DNA of 64,000 nt from Trypanosoma brucei gambiense DAL972 (GCF_000210295.1 NC_026736.1:1390022-1454021); one strand, 5' to 3'; counted from the stretch's first letter, positions 1-9,272 are shown. The notes: generated from the letters alone by a model not told the origin. Made by a program: numbers and translations.

Positions 1-1
1 C

Positions 2-1714
2 ACCCACAGAGATCCGGATGAGCTTGAAGAGTTATTACAATATATGGCACCTGGAAGTACAATAGACGATATCGTTAGTGATAGTAACAGTGATGATGAA
101 GTTGGTAATTATCGCGTTATGCATGGAGGTCGTCGATGTGATGCTGCGCGTATTGTATTAGGTTCTGCGCCTGGTACCAATACTCAGCGTGAGACAACGT
201 CATTAAGTAAAATGCAACCCTCAAAACACACTACAAATAATGCCAGTGTATTACGTAGGATACGTGTGGATGAGTTTTATGGGGACGTCGCCCCTGGTGT
301 GGGTGGTGGCGGTAGCAGTAGTGTAAATCAGAGGACAATTAATGATCTTAAAGATGTGGCGCATTCCAACCGACTCGCCTCCACGCAGGCACCGCGAGAT
401 GTGGACCGATCGGAACGGGCAACTGTAGAGAATGTCATGGACCCACGGACCCGGTTGTTGTTATACAAACTTGTGAACAGCGGTCAGCTTCGTGAGATTA
501 ATGGTTGTGTGTCAACTGGAAAGGAGGCAAATGTTTACTACGCAGTTGCTGGTGATGGGAGCCCAGCCGCTGTGAAGGTGTTCAAGACGTCTATTCTTGT
601 GTTCAGAGACCGCGATAAATACGTGTCTGGGGAGTTCAGGTTCCAGCGGTACTGTAAAAGTAACCCACGCAAAATGGTGCGTACGTGGGCGGAAAAGGAA
701 GCGCGCAATTTGAACCGCCTGCAGGATGGTGGAGTTCTTGCGCCTGCAGTGATACTTTTGCGACAACATGTTATTGTAATGGAATTTCTTGGTGAGGACG
801 GGTGGCCCGCGCCTCGGTTAAAAGAGGTCCGTTTCCCTTCTGCTGCAGCGTTGGACAAATGCTATCTTGATTTGTGCTGCACGATGCGCAAAATGTACGG
901 CCGGAGTAAACTCATTCATGGAGACCTTTCCGAGTATAATCTTCTGTTGTACCGCGGCCGTGTTGTGGTTATCGATGTTTCGCAATCGGTTGAAAAGGAC
1001 CATCCGCGTGCAATGGACTTTTTGCGGCGTGATATCGTTAATGTTAACGCCTTCTTTCGGACAAGAGGGCATCAGCAGCTTTTCTCACTTCAAGACTTAT
1101 TTCACTTCATCACGGCACCTCCGGCATCTCGTGGCTGGCAGCGCTGCGAAGGATCTGATAACTCCTCGGAGATTTTACAACATTTGCTTTCTCTACGCGA
1201 GGAGCGTGAACGCGAAGGTAATTTGACTGCTGTGGATGAGGATCAAGCCAAAGTGGATGAACAAGTTTTTTTGAACATCGCAGTACCACGTAGTCTTGGG
1301 GAAATTGCAGACCACCGAGCTCCCAACGCAGAAATTGCGCCATACGTTGCCGAAATGACAGCGGCACGTGCGGAGTCGCTAGCGGAGGTAAAACACGAAA
1401 ATCAAAAAAATATGACTGAGGAAAAGAATGAGGAAGATGAGGAAAGTGATGATTATGACGAATGTGAAACGGATGATAGTGACGGTACGGATGATGACGG
1501 ACAGGAAAGAGCCGGTAAAAAGGGGAAAAGCAACGAGAAGAATGCCACTGCTGAGTACGATGATGACGGAGAGGTGCGGCAATTACCCAAAACAATTGCT
1601 GAGATGACGAAGGAGGAGCGCAAAACATACCACAAGTCTGTGAAGGAGGCCAATCGCGAGCGTCGTGCGAACAAGAAGAAGTCGAAAAATGGAAAGGCGA
1701 AGAAAAAGAAATAG
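2..1714 (+). CDS. RIO1: RIO1-type atypical protein kinase, 5' partial
   Basis: RIO1 is an atypical Ser/Thr kinase/ATPase acting in late cytoplasmic maturation of the 40S ribosomal subunit. The frame is open from base 2 with no stop, and the first Met is at 44, so the true start probably lies upstream of the window. Counting from that Met, the RIO-specific nucleotide loop STGKEANV is at about 158-165, the catalytic loop HGDLSEYN at 292-299 and the metal-binding IDVSQSVE at about 310-317; all key residues (Lys, Asp, Asn, Asp) are present. The C-terminal third is a highly acidic linker followed by a Lys-rich tail ending in KAKKKK. RIO2 is unlikely because the STGKEANV and SQSVE signatures are those of RIO1. 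Confidence 0.93.
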   Translation, partial: THRDPDELEELLQYMAPGSTIDDIVSDSNSDDEVGNYRVMHGGRRCDAARIVLGSAPGTNTQRETTSLSKMQPSKHTTNNASVLRRIRVDEFYGDVAPGVGGGGSSSVNQRTINDLKDVAHSNRLASTQAPRDVDRSERATVENVMDPRTRLLLYKLVNSGQLREINGCVSTGKEANVYYAVAGDGSPAAVKVFKTSILVFRDRDKYVSGEFRFQRYCKSNPRKMVRTWAEKEARNLNRLQDGGVLAPAVILLRQHVIVMEFLGEDGWPAPRLKEVRFPSAAALDKCYLDLCCTMRKMYGRSKLIHGDLSEYNLLLYRGRVVVIDVSQSVEKDHPRAMDFLRRDIVNVNAFFRTRGHQQLFSLQDLFHFITAPPASRGWQRCEGSDNSSEILQHLLSLREEREREGNLTAVDEDQAKVDEQVFLNIAVPRSLGEIADHRAPNAEIAPYVAEMTAARAESLAEVKHENQKNMTEEKNEEDEESDDYDECETDDSDGTDDDGQERAGKKGKSNEKNATAEYDDDGEVRQLPKTIAEMTKEERKTYHKSVKEANRERRANKKKSKNGKAKKKK

Positions 1715-2355
1715 CACAGGTGTACATGGGCGTAATATTGGCTCATGAAAGCATCAAATAAATAAAATCGTGTAACGTTAACCCCATCCTGCAGTATCAA
1801 GGGGAGAGTTTGAGTGTCATTAGATTCATCTCATGCTTCACATGATTTCTTTCCTTTTACAAGCGTGAATGAGCTATGAGGAGGGAGGGGAACTGATGGT
1901 AAAGTAATAAAATAAAAGAAAGTTATAATGATATGATTGTGGAATTGCGTCTCTCCATATGTTAACATATACACGAATATACATGTGTTTGTATACATCT
2001 TTTTTAAAAAATATATATATATGTGGGAATTTTTTTTACCATACTTTTTTTTCATTTTTTTTTTTTGAATCTGCTCATCAACATAGGTTAGAAGCAAACA
2101 AAAAACAAGTAAAAAAAGAGGAGAAAGCGGTCTGAGACACTGCTGTGGAGAGGGGCTATAACGGCTGAAGCCCTTTACACTCTTCTTGCGTGTAGTACCA
2201 TCAGTTCTACCAGACGTTTGGTTGCATTTAAAATATTTTGTTACGACTGATAATTTTGTTATATTATTATTATTTTTTTTTTTCAACGGTTATCGCTAAT
2301 TGTTAACCCGATACGTCAGGTGTGGGTTCCTGTGGTCATCCCATGAAGTTTGGGA
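1715..2355. other. Intergenic spacer
   Basis: This 641-base spacer holds the RIO1 3' UTR and the leader of the next gene. It is rich in A and T homopolymers, with a short TA run near 2011-2022 and T tracts near 2030-2066. No RNA gene or credible ORF was seen; the antisense open frame across it is a product of base composition. Confidence 0.7.
2273..2319 (+). promoter_or_regulatory. Candidate trans-splice signal
   Basis: A run of 11 T at 2273-2283 is followed by the AG at 2318-2319, 36 nt before the ATG at 2356. An out-of-frame ATG at 2343 lies between them. A second AG at 2347-2348 would avoid it. Confidence 0.4.
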
Positions 2356-2967
2356 ATGTTACGACTCTCCAGTCGGTGCCACTTGTATGAAAAGCTTGGG
2401 CGCACAAAACTTGGCGCAGAAGTGTTGTTGAAAACACGCAATGATATGCGAGGGTTTGGGAAGGACAGTAATTTTATTGTTCGATTTCTCGCGCGCAGGC
2501 GACCGATTGATTTCTTAGCGTTGGAGGTGGATGGCCGTTTAGCACGGGAATTGCATCCCTCTTTTCGTATTGTAAAAAATGCATGTACTCTTTTACTTAT
2601 GGGACCCGTTTTTGTAATGCTCGTCAGTGGCATGATGTCACCTACTTATTATCTTTTAGTTTCTACCAATATAATGACGGTGGATCGTTACAATGGTTTA
2701 TGGGAATTTTCGCACTGGGCGGTGGTATTGTGTGGGCAGTTGTTTGTGTTTTTTTTCCTTTACGACCTTTCGGTGTATGTTCGTTATCCATTTTTTGCCT
2801 ATATTTTTGTGCCCATGTACCGGCGTTTGGGTCTGCAGCGTCATCAGAATGTTACGGTTCCATTGGATGAGGTAAGGCGACGGGCACGCGCAAAACCGTT
2901 AGGCGCTCCATTGAGTACTGTAGGAAAGAAACTTAAGAATAAACAAACGGGAACACGCGGTTCCTGA
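2356..2967 (+). CDS. Hypothetical protein with two membrane segments
   Basis: This 203-residue protein was not recognised. The N-terminal 70 residues are basic (GRTKLG, ARRRPIDFL). Two hydrophobic segments follow at roughly 75-105 and 118-145, the second very rich in Phe and Val, and the C-terminus is strongly basic (RRRARAKPLG to KKLKNKQTG). The basic N-terminus plus two hydrophobic helices would fit a mitochondrial inner-membrane or ER protein, but nothing decides between them. The ATG at 2356 is the first in frame; the codons upstream in the same frame contain no ATG. The coding-like composition, and its position between two real genes with its own T tract and AG, make it a probable real gene. 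Confidence 0.65.
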   Translation: MLRLSSRCHLYEKLGRTKLGAEVLLKTRNDMRGFGKDSNFIVRFLARRRPIDFLALEVDGRLARELHPSFRIVKNACTLLLMGPVFVMLVSGMMSPTYYLLVSTNIMTVDRYNGLWEFSHWAVVLCGQLFVFFFLYDLSVYVRYPFFAYIFVPMYRRLGLQRHQNVTVPLDEVRRRARAKPLGAPLSTVGKKLKNKQTGTRGS

Positions 2968-3624
2968 TTAACCTTTTTTTTGTTATTTTTTTTATCATCA
3001 CTATTATTATCATCATAATTATTAATATACATATATATTTTTTCTCTTCTGCCTGAGGGCTACATCATGTGTTTTGCGTAAAAGTAAGATTCCCCTTAAC
3101 CTGTTGTTGGAAATCTGTCTCCATTGCGAATGTTGGCCTTTGCTAGTGCTATTATTATTATTATTATGTTGTTGTTGTTGTTGTTGTTGCTGTTGTTCCA
3201 ACTTACTCATTTTCCCATGTCACTGATCTCTTTGCTATTTATCCGGTTGCCACTGTCGTATGAACTGCCGACAGTTTACAGCAATAAAGGGGTTTATAAA
3301 GCACCACCAAAGGGAGGAGGCGGGAACAGGAAAAAGAAAAGGAAAAAAGAAAGTGCGTTTGCGCGTGGTGTATTCCATTATAAAAGTTGATCAGATAATT
3401 TGGTGAGTTTTGCGCCTAATCGTACGGACGATAGGGACTTGCGACTACAACTTTTTTTTTTAAAGAAAGAAGTGATAGCGGTGGTGGGAAAATCATTAGT
3501 GTATTACGGGAAGGGAATAGGCGTTACAAGATAGGTCCTAAAAAGGAGAAAGACATTGCGTTGTGAGGGGAGCGCGAGCTCCAACTTGAATTTGAAATAG
3601 CAGAAACAAAAATTGAACCTTGCG
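2968..3624. other. Intergenic spacer before SEC24
   Basis: The 657-base spacer contains ATT/ATC-rich DNA, an (ATT)n-(GTT)n microsatellite and a T tract at about 3451-3460 that may serve SEC24 trans-splicing. An open frame at 3124-3390 is mostly the microsatellite translated into Ile and Leu runs and is not credible. Confidence 0.65.
3151..3197. repeat. (ATT)n-(GTT)n trinucleotide microsatellite
   Basis: About five ATT units run directly into about ten GTT units with one GCT interruption. It lies in the spacer upstream of SEC24. Confidence 0.9.
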
Positions 3625-6336
3625 ATGAACTTCGCCGTACCTCCAGAATATTTAGCTTCTTACGTGAATGCGCAGGCCGTGGTACCAAAAACCGCGCCAC
3701 CGGCTAATCTTCAGCATCGATTTGAGGACCCGCACCAAATGCAAAACTGGGGTCCCCAAGGTGTTGCACCAGTTACCACTGATGCGCACACAACATACGG
3801 AACTCATGCTGATCAGCCACAAGAATATCTCCCGCAGCAGTACCAACAGGGTGGGCAACCAATAACAGCGCAAAACTCAAACAAACTCTACAAGGCGTCA
3901 GCACCTCCCCACTCACCACAACCGCAGCAATATTTGCCAACCACACCTTCTCCCCAGCAATCAGACACGGTGATTTGTTGGGATGTTCAACTTGCAAAGT
4001 TGCATGAGAAGAGCACATTTCTTGATCACCCCACAATTCCGCGGTTTCTTCACTCATATGTGGATCAGGATATGTCACGGTTACCTCCATCGCTGCAGTA
4101 CATCGCTCCCGCAAATCGTACGACCATGCGGCCAACTGCTCAAGTGCTTCCAAATACATCGAAGCTGGCAGACACGTTGCAGCTGCCGCTAGGAATTATT
4201 TTTCAACCCTTTGCGGATACCCGACCAGCTGAAGTAGATTTTTCACAACTAGGTGGGCGCCTTATACGTTGTTGCAGGTGCATTGCATATATAAACCCTT
4301 TCACAACGTTCTGTGAAGGAGGGCGGCGGTGGCAGTGCATGTTATGCCGGCACATGAATGAGACACCGAACGAATACTTTTGCCAACTGGATCAACAAAC
4401 AGGGTTGAGGTTAGATTTGCTTCAGCGCCCCGAGTTGACACATTGTTCAGTAGACATCTACCCATCACGGGAGTTTTTGCGAAATCCCCCTCAACGGCCG
4501 GCATTTATTCTTTTGTTGGACTGCACGTATCATGCAATAGCTTCAGGGAATCTGCGGGCCATTTGTGAGGGCGTTCTTGCAGCGCTTGACACTATGAAAG
4601 ACGAGGACGCCATTTATATGGGCGTTATTGGCTTTTCATCTACGGTGTACTTTTTCAACATGGCCTCGACATTACAGTCCCCTCGGGTTATTGTGGCACC
4701 CGACATTGTGTGGGATGATTGCAAGGTGGAAGACAACTTCAAAGTAGAACCCATTGAATTACCCAGCAGCGTTAATGAACTGTTGGTTAATGTGAAGGAT
4801 TCCTACCCACTGCTGAAGGAGCTTTTTGAGAAACTTCCAGAGTTGTGCAGCGATACGAAAGATGTGGGTTGTGCATTTGGTCCTGCTTTTGCTGCGGCAC
4901 TCTCCATGCTTGGAAACAGTGGAGGCAAGATACTGGCGAGTATTGACACCATGCCGTCTATTGGCAGTGGAAAACTAAGCCCACGATTTAACATTTCAAA
5001 ACTCTCTAACCAACCAAAGGAGTATACTGTGTTGACGGAGGCAAACGAATGGTACAAACATCGGGCTTTGGCGTGCTCGAATAGTAATATATCCGTTGAC
5101 ATATTCGCTGGTTCCGCACAGGATTTGGATCTGGCGACAATTGCTCCTCTTGCTCGCCTCACCTCAGGAAAAATATACCGTTGTACCCCAGTTACTTTGA
5201 ACGGCATCTCACGTCAGGTACACCGTGTGTTGACGCGGTACACCGCCTTTGAGGCTCTTCTACGCGTGCGCACGTCAAAGGGCCTAACTGTACCGAATTT
5301 CTATGGACATTGCCACGTGCGGGAACCCGATCTTCTTGCTCTTCCCATAGGTGATGAAGATTCTTCTTACACAGTGGAGCTAAAACCTACCCATGACCTC
5401 AAGGGCAACTATGCTTATGTTCAAATTGCTGTTGTTCACACCAATCGTTCTCGAGAGAGGCGTATTCGTGTGCATACATTTCAACTGGCTATATCGGGAT
5501 CTATTGGTCAGGTAGTGAACTCCGCGGACTCTCTCGCAGTTGCGTCTTTCCTCAGCAAGATGGCTATTGACAGTGCCATAAAGAATCCATTCCAAAAGGT
5601 TCAGCAGCGGATAATGGAGCGCTTACTGACTACCATACGTGCAGTGAAAACTCATAACGAATCTCATGGTCAACGTGGTGGGTATTTTATGATGCCAGAT
5701 TCACTTCGTTTCGTCCCTCAGTTGTTGCATGGTTTCTTTAGGAGTGCAGCGATTGGGTTCTCGACTTCGACGCCTATTCTCCCAGACGAGCGTATGGCTG
5801 CCATCTCCCAAGTGGTTTGTACGGCACCGCAAGGTATCGTTCCTTTTTTCATTGGATGGACATTTGAGGTGTATTCTCCATATGTACCGCCTGAGGAACT
5901 GCCGCAACCAATTTTTTCCTCGCAATCTTTTTTTAAACCAGATGGTGTTTATTTACTGCATATCGGAACCGCACTCGTCCTCTGGTACGGGCGAACCACT
6001 GATCCTGCCGTTCTCAACGTATTAGGTTTACCGTCCAACAGCGGAGAAACGCAGGCACCGAAGGGAACGCCGCAGTCACAAGGAAGGGAACCGCGATATT
6101 TAATCACGGATGAACAACTGATTGAAATCCGCAGACGTTTAGATGAATTGTTGTGGAAGTTGAGTGATATCACACGCTGTGGATTTACTGTCTCTCTTGA
6201 AATATGCCAGCAGGGCAGCAAAACAATTGAGCCGGTGCTCACCCGCATGATGATGGAAGATGAAGTGCGGTCATTGCCAAACTACGCATCTTTTCTGCGG
6301 GACGTATGGCAGAAGTCTTCACTGATCGCTAAGTGA
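3625..6336 (+). CDS. SEC24: COPII coat subunit SEC24
   Basis: SEC24 is the cargo-selecting subunit of the COPII coat and works with SEC23 at ER exit sites. The 903-residue protein starts with a Gln/Pro-rich disordered segment of about 115 residues, as usual for SEC24. The structural zinc finger is at about 215-245, with CCRCIAY and a second pair CMLC. The trunk domain follows (FILLLDCTYHA, IYMGVIGFSSTVYFF, and VDIFAGSAQDLDLATIAPLA), then the beta-sandwich and helical domains, and a gelsolin-like C-terminus (FFKPDGVYLLHIGTALVLWYG). Length and domain order match the family. Trypanosomes have more than one SEC24 paralogue and I cannot say which this is. The ATG at 3625 is the first in frame; the open codons upstream have none. 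Confidence 0.93.
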   Translation: MNFAVPPEYLASYVNAQAVVPKTAPPANLQHRFEDPHQMQNWGPQGVAPVTTDAHTTYGTHADQPQEYLPQQYQQGGQPITAQNSNKLYKASAPPHSPQPQQYLPTTPSPQQSDTVICWDVQLAKLHEKSTFLDHPTIPRFLHSYVDQDMSRLPPSLQYIAPANRTTMRPTAQVLPNTSKLADTLQLPLGIIFQPFADTRPAEVDFSQLGGRLIRCCRCIAYINPFTTFCEGGRRWQCMLCRHMNETPNEYFCQLDQQTGLRLDLLQRPELTHCSVDIYPSREFLRNPPQRPAFILLLDCTYHAIASGNLRAICEGVLAALDTMKDEDAIYMGVIGFSSTVYFFNMASTLQSPRVIVAPDIVWDDCKVEDNFKVEPIELPSSVNELLVNVKDSYPLLKELFEKLPELCSDTKDVGCAFGPAFAAALSMLGNSGGKILASIDTMPSIGSGKLSPRFNISKLSNQPKEYTVLTEANEWYKHRALACSNSNISVDIFAGSAQDLDLATIAPLARLTSGKIYRCTPVTLNGISRQVHRVLTRYTAFEALLRVRTSKGLTVPNFYGHCHVREPDLLALPIGDEDSSYTVELKPTHDLKGNYAYVQIAVVHTNRSRERRIRVHTFQLAISGSIGQVVNSADSLAVASFLSKMAIDSAIKNPFQKVQQRIMERLLTTIRAVKTHNESHGQRGGYFMMPDSLRFVPQLLHGFFRSAAIGFSTSTPILPDERMAAISQVVCTAPQGIVPFFIGWTFEVYSPYVPPEELPQPIFSSQSFFKPDGVYLLHIGTALVLWYGRTTDPAVLNVLGLPSNSGETQAPKGTPQSQGREPRYLITDEQLIEIRRRLDELLWKLSDITRCGFTVSLEICQQGSKTIEPVLTRMMMEDEVRSLPNYASFLRDVWQKSSLIAK

Positions 6337-6354
6337 GTACAGTTCATAAAAGAT

Positions 6355-6365
6355 GGGGGGGGGGG
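6355..6365 (+). repeat. Poly-G run of 11
   Basis: Eleven consecutive G on the coding strand, 19 bases after the SEC24 stop codon. Long G homopolymers are rare compared with the many T tracts of this window. Confidence 0.9.
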
Positions 6366-6448
6366 TAAGGCTTCATTCCCGAAACGCACGTATTATATGC
6401 TTAGGATTAGTTGAGGATGGACACACGCATATTCATATATTTTTACAA

Positions 6449-6468
6449 ATATATATATATATATATAT
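6449..6468. repeat. (AT)n dinucleotide run
   Basis: About ten AT units, just before the stem-loop at 6472-6501 in the presumed SEC24 3' UTR. Confidence 0.9.
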
Positions 6469-6471
6469 CTT

Positions 6472-6501
6472 TGCGCAGTAACACATAAATGTTACTGCGC
6501 A
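6472..6501 (+). repeat. Perfect 12-bp inverted repeat (stem-loop)
   Basis: TGCGCAGTAACA at 6472-6483 is exactly complementary to TGTTACTGCGCA at 6490-6501, leaving a six-base loop. It lies about 135 bases after the SEC24 stop and would form a stable hairpin in its 3' UTR. A role is not known. Confidence 0.85.
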
Positions 6502-6832
6502 GTGGCGAGGAGGGAAATGTGGGATTCAGTGCAAGGGTGCATACGGTAAGCGGCAAAGTGATGATATTAACTCTGAGCAGGGTGTTGTGAGAGTCAAGAG
6601 GGCATGTTCAGGTAGCGGCGCAATCACAATAGCAGCCTTCACATCACCATCTTGTTCACTTTTTTTTTTTTTGACGTGCCGGCGTGTAATGTAGTGGAAA
6701 TTTAGCAGTGATCAACATTTAGGGTACTGTCACACTCACACTCACACCCTCTCTCTCTCTTTTCTCCGTCGGTGGAAAAACCGCGTTATTTTCGTTGTTG
6801 TTGTTGTTGTTAACTTGCGGTGCTTGCGTTAA

Positions 6833-6888
6833 CTTTTCTCATCCCTTTCCTCCTTTTCTTCTTCATTTTGTGAATTGGTAGCTTGCAG
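6833..6888 (+). promoter_or_regulatory. Polypyrimidine tract and AG without an assigned gene
   Basis: An almost pure pyrimidine tract at 6833-6868 is followed by AG at 6880-6881 and 6887-6888. The next ATG is at 6900, but the next confident gene is 770 bases away. Confidence 0.45.
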
Positions 6889-6899
6889 CAGTGAATTGC

Positions 6900-7166
6900 A
6901 TGTGTCTGTGTATGTTAGTTAATGAACTGTTAAATAAGTTGTGGAGGAAGTTTGAGGTTGTGGTTGCAGGAAGAAACAGGTGCGTGAGATGCAGTGTTTT
7001 TGGTGTTACTGGTAGCGGGGGGGGGGGGAGCATTTTCTTTTTCGTTTTTTATTTAATCGCGTGTTTTTTTTTTTGTGGCTGTGGTGATGAATGCGGAGTC
7101 GGATTTGTGTTATCCTTTTTGCACTCTGTACCTCAGCTCAGTGGTGAAGTCTCAATATATAGATAG
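6900..7166 (+). CDS. Weak candidate small membrane protein
   Basis: An 88-codon frame begins with the first ATG after a strong pyrimidine tract and AG. The product would be Cys- and Phe-rich, with one hydrophobic stretch (IFFFVFYLIACFFF). However, that stretch is coded by T homopolymers and a Gly run by the poly-G at 7017-7028, so the frame may be accidental within a long leader. No family was recognised. Confidence 0.15.
   Translation: MCLCMLVNELLNKLWRKFEVVVAGRNRCVRCSVFGVTGSGGGGSIFFFVFYLIACFFFCGCGDECGVGFVLSFLHSVPQLSGEVSIYR
7017..7028 (+). repeat. Poly-G run of 12
   Basis: Twelve consecutive G, the second such run in the same spacer (the other is at 6355-6365). Confidence 0.9.
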
Positions 7167-7579
7167 TGTATTGTCTCCTTTGGATACGTCAATTGCTTGC
7201 GTCTTAATGACTGTGTTTCGCTTCCATGAGGTTTTCGTGACATTTTTTTGGTTACATTTCCCGTTTGTTGCTCGCCTCTTCTTGCGTTCGGTATTGCGAT
7301 GCAAGTACCTCTGTGTGTGTTTTTTTTAAGGCGATTTCTTCTTGTTTTTTTTCTTAATTGTGTCAAAGCACGTGCAGGTGGTGAGCATTACATATAAGGC
7401 TATAGATATAGTTCATAAAGGCTGGAGAGCGGAACAGGCGGTCTTATTGAATTACCAAAGAAGGATAAAACATAGCAATTATAATATTAATAATAAGGAA
7501 TCCAGGTACTTTGAGGCTGCAGCTGTAGTGAGAGATAGTTAAAAAAGGAAGCAAAGAAATTGAGGGAGAGATTATACAT

Positions 7580-7666
7580 CTCCTCTTGTGTCGTCTTTTT
7601 TTTTCTTTCTTTTTTTTTTTTTTAAAAATTGTACTACAAAACAATAAAACTATTGAAATGCCAAAG
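7580..7666 (+). promoter_or_regulatory. Trans-splice signal whose first AG lies inside the ORF
   Basis: A 44-base pyrimidine tract at 7580-7623 has no AG between it and the ATG at 7658. The first AG downstream is 7665-7666, after that ATG, which favours the in-frame ATG at 7679 as the start used. Confidence 0.5.
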
Positions 7667-8473
7667 GTTCCCATCCCTATGTGCAGCGGGTGGGTTCTGA
7701 AGTCAGTGATGTTGCTTCTATTGGTTCTGATTACCATAAAGTCTGTGCCGGAGGTTGTAGCAGCAGCTCAAGACAAATCCGTATCTTTGGGAAGCCGTGA
7801 GGAGCAAATTGCTTTTTGGGAAGGGGAAATTGAAAAGTTAAGGTCAAAGAGCCTCATTGAGGCTGAGCGAAGATACGGTAATGCCAAACATGAATTGGAG
7901 GAGGCAAAGAAGAATTCGGGATGGTTTTTTGTTAGTGAAGTTGACAAGGCACGGATAAAGCGACTGGACGAGGCGTACCGAGAGCGACTTGCTGAACTCT
8001 CTGTGTTAAATAAGCAAGAGGAGATGTTATTGGCCAAACTCAAGCCTCTGTATGGAATTGTCTCGCAGCGCTTCATGCAGGAGCAGCGTGACACAATTGC
8101 TCAAACGTTGCGTACCTTGCAGGATATGAGTTACGACCAAGCATGGTACAACTCCCTCTTTAATATTAGAGAGGCGGAGTCTTTTACGGATCTAATTATC
8201 GGGTTCGCTATTGAGTGGTTGTCAACTTATATATTCATGTATCCATTTGCATCTCTCTACTACGCTTTTTGGTCGGCTCCATGGTCCATCTATGCTTATT
8301 CCTCCGGCCCATTTGACATTGTTGTGGGCGCTTTCGCTTGGGTGGCTTCAGTGACTTTCATGCTTCTGCCGTATCTTGCGCTTATTGGTGGAGGTTATTA
8401 CTTAACTAGGAGCCGCGGTATCCACATCTCAGACATGTTGCGTAGTTTTGGTGCGAGAAGACGCAGGGGCTGA
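7658..8473 (+). CDS. Signal peptide, coiled coil and membrane protein
   Basis: This 271-residue protein was not recognised. Near the N-terminus is a hydrophobic segment (VMLLLLVLITI) followed by Ala-rich residues, which looks like a cleavable signal peptide. Residues about 50-150 are charged and probably form a coiled coil, with the heptad-like stretches EEQIAFWEGEIEKL and LDEAYRERLAEL. Two or three hydrophobic segments lie at about 185-250, and the tail is basic (GARRRRG). The topology suggests an endomembrane or mitochondrial membrane protein with a helical lumenal or soluble domain. The start is uncertain: the ATG at 7658 is the first in frame after the pyrimidine tract, but the splice signal favours Met8 at 7679, which also puts the signal peptide at the very N-terminus. 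Confidence 0.75.
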   Translation: MPKVPIPMCSGWVLKSVMLLLLVLITIKSVPEVVAAAQDKSVSLGSREEQIAFWEGEIEKLRSKSLIEAERRYGNAKHELEEAKKNSGWFFVSEVDKARIKRLDEAYRERLAELSVLNKQEEMLLAKLKPLYGIVSQRFMQEQRDTIAQTLRTLQDMSYDQAWYNSLFNIREAESFTDLIIGFAIEWLSTYIFMYPFASLYYAFWSAPWSIYAYSSGPFDIVVGAFAWVASVTFMLLPYLALIGGGYYLTRSRGIHISDMLRSFGARRRRG

Positions 8474-8594
8474 GACGAGAATTATTAGAAATATATATAT
8501 ATATTTTTCCTTCTGTGCATAAAATGAGGGGAATGGCCAACTATTGGTGTAGCCATTTATGCTCGTTTCTCTCTCGCTCTCTCTCTCTGTAGGT

Positions 8595-8628
8595 GTTTGT
8601 TTGTTTGTTTGTTTGTTTGTTTGTTTGT
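8595..8628. repeat. (GTTT)n tetranucleotide microsatellite
   Basis: About eight tandem GTTT units in the spacer 120 bases after a stop codon. Confidence 0.92.
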
Positions 8629-9147
8629 CCTTGCATCCGCAGAAGTAATGGCGCCTCCAAGCCGCGCGTCAGTTCAGCCTTTTGGATTGGAGACCATTTG
8701 ATAGTAGGCGAAGAAAATTTCGTAACTTTGTATGCGTATGTGCGCTTACGCCTGCGCCTTTTACCGTGCACCCCAATTGTGTTATAAATCCAGTGGTTGC
8801 ATGCAATTAGTTATCTATTTTTGGTTCAGTGGATAGCATACAAGGGGTTTCACCTTTTCACAAATCTCTTCTACTAACGTCGCAGTGATTTGTGTTACGA
8901 TTAAGTAGTAACATTTTTAAAAATATAAGTACTGGTGTGCCTGAAAATGTGGCTATGGGGTGTATGTAGTACCGTCTGGTTCCTTATTGAGTCTTTATTT
9001 TCAATTCTTTAAAACAATACGGATGATTCCCATCTACTTATTTTGTTGCGTTCTTTAATAAAATAAATGCCTCACTTCCTCAAATACAACGTTGTTGCGT
9101 TCATGATCCAGTTTCCGGCAGTTTTCCAAGGAACATCCATTGTAGTC

Positions 9148-9180
9148 ATTTTTTTTCTTTTTTTTATTTGTCGATACAAG
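9148..9180 (+). promoter_or_regulatory. Candidate trans-splice signal
   Basis: The pyrimidine tract at about 9148-9169 is followed by its first AG at 9179-9180. The 92 bases from there to the ATG at 9273 contain no other ATG. Confidence 0.55.
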
Positions 9181-9272
9181 AGCGGGCCGCTTTCTGTAGA
9201 GGAAGCGTAACATCTACAAGGGATTGTTGAGGTGATTGTAGCCCCACAACTTAGCACCACTATCAAGCGTTA

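Larger units (their letters stand above)
6337..7657. other. Long intergenic spacer after SEC24
   Basis: This 1.3 kb spacer holds two poly-G runs, an (AT)n run, a perfect 12-bp stem-loop, CT and GTT runs, and two pyrimidine tracts with AG. The upstream one, at 6833-6868, serves no recognised gene; it is followed by an ATG-initiated frame at 6900-7166 that is treated as a weak candidate only. Confidence 0.6.
8474..9272. other. Intergenic spacer before the SNF2 gene
   Basis: The spacer contains an AT run, a CT run, a TTTG microsatellite and the splice signal of the next gene. Open frames on both strands at about 8541-8787 depend on the microsatellite and are not credible. Confidence 0.65.

Noticed and set aside
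1110..1800. Antisense frames over the RIO1 3' half
   Set aside because: Shadows of the acidic, GA-rich coding region; no splice signal on the - strand and all confident genes are on +.
3124..3390. 88-codon + strand frame rich in Ile and Leu
   Set aside because: It is the ATT/GTT microsatellite translated and has no good start.
8541..8787. Frames on both strands over the GTTT repeat
   Set aside because: Composition comes from the microsatellite; no family match or splice signal.
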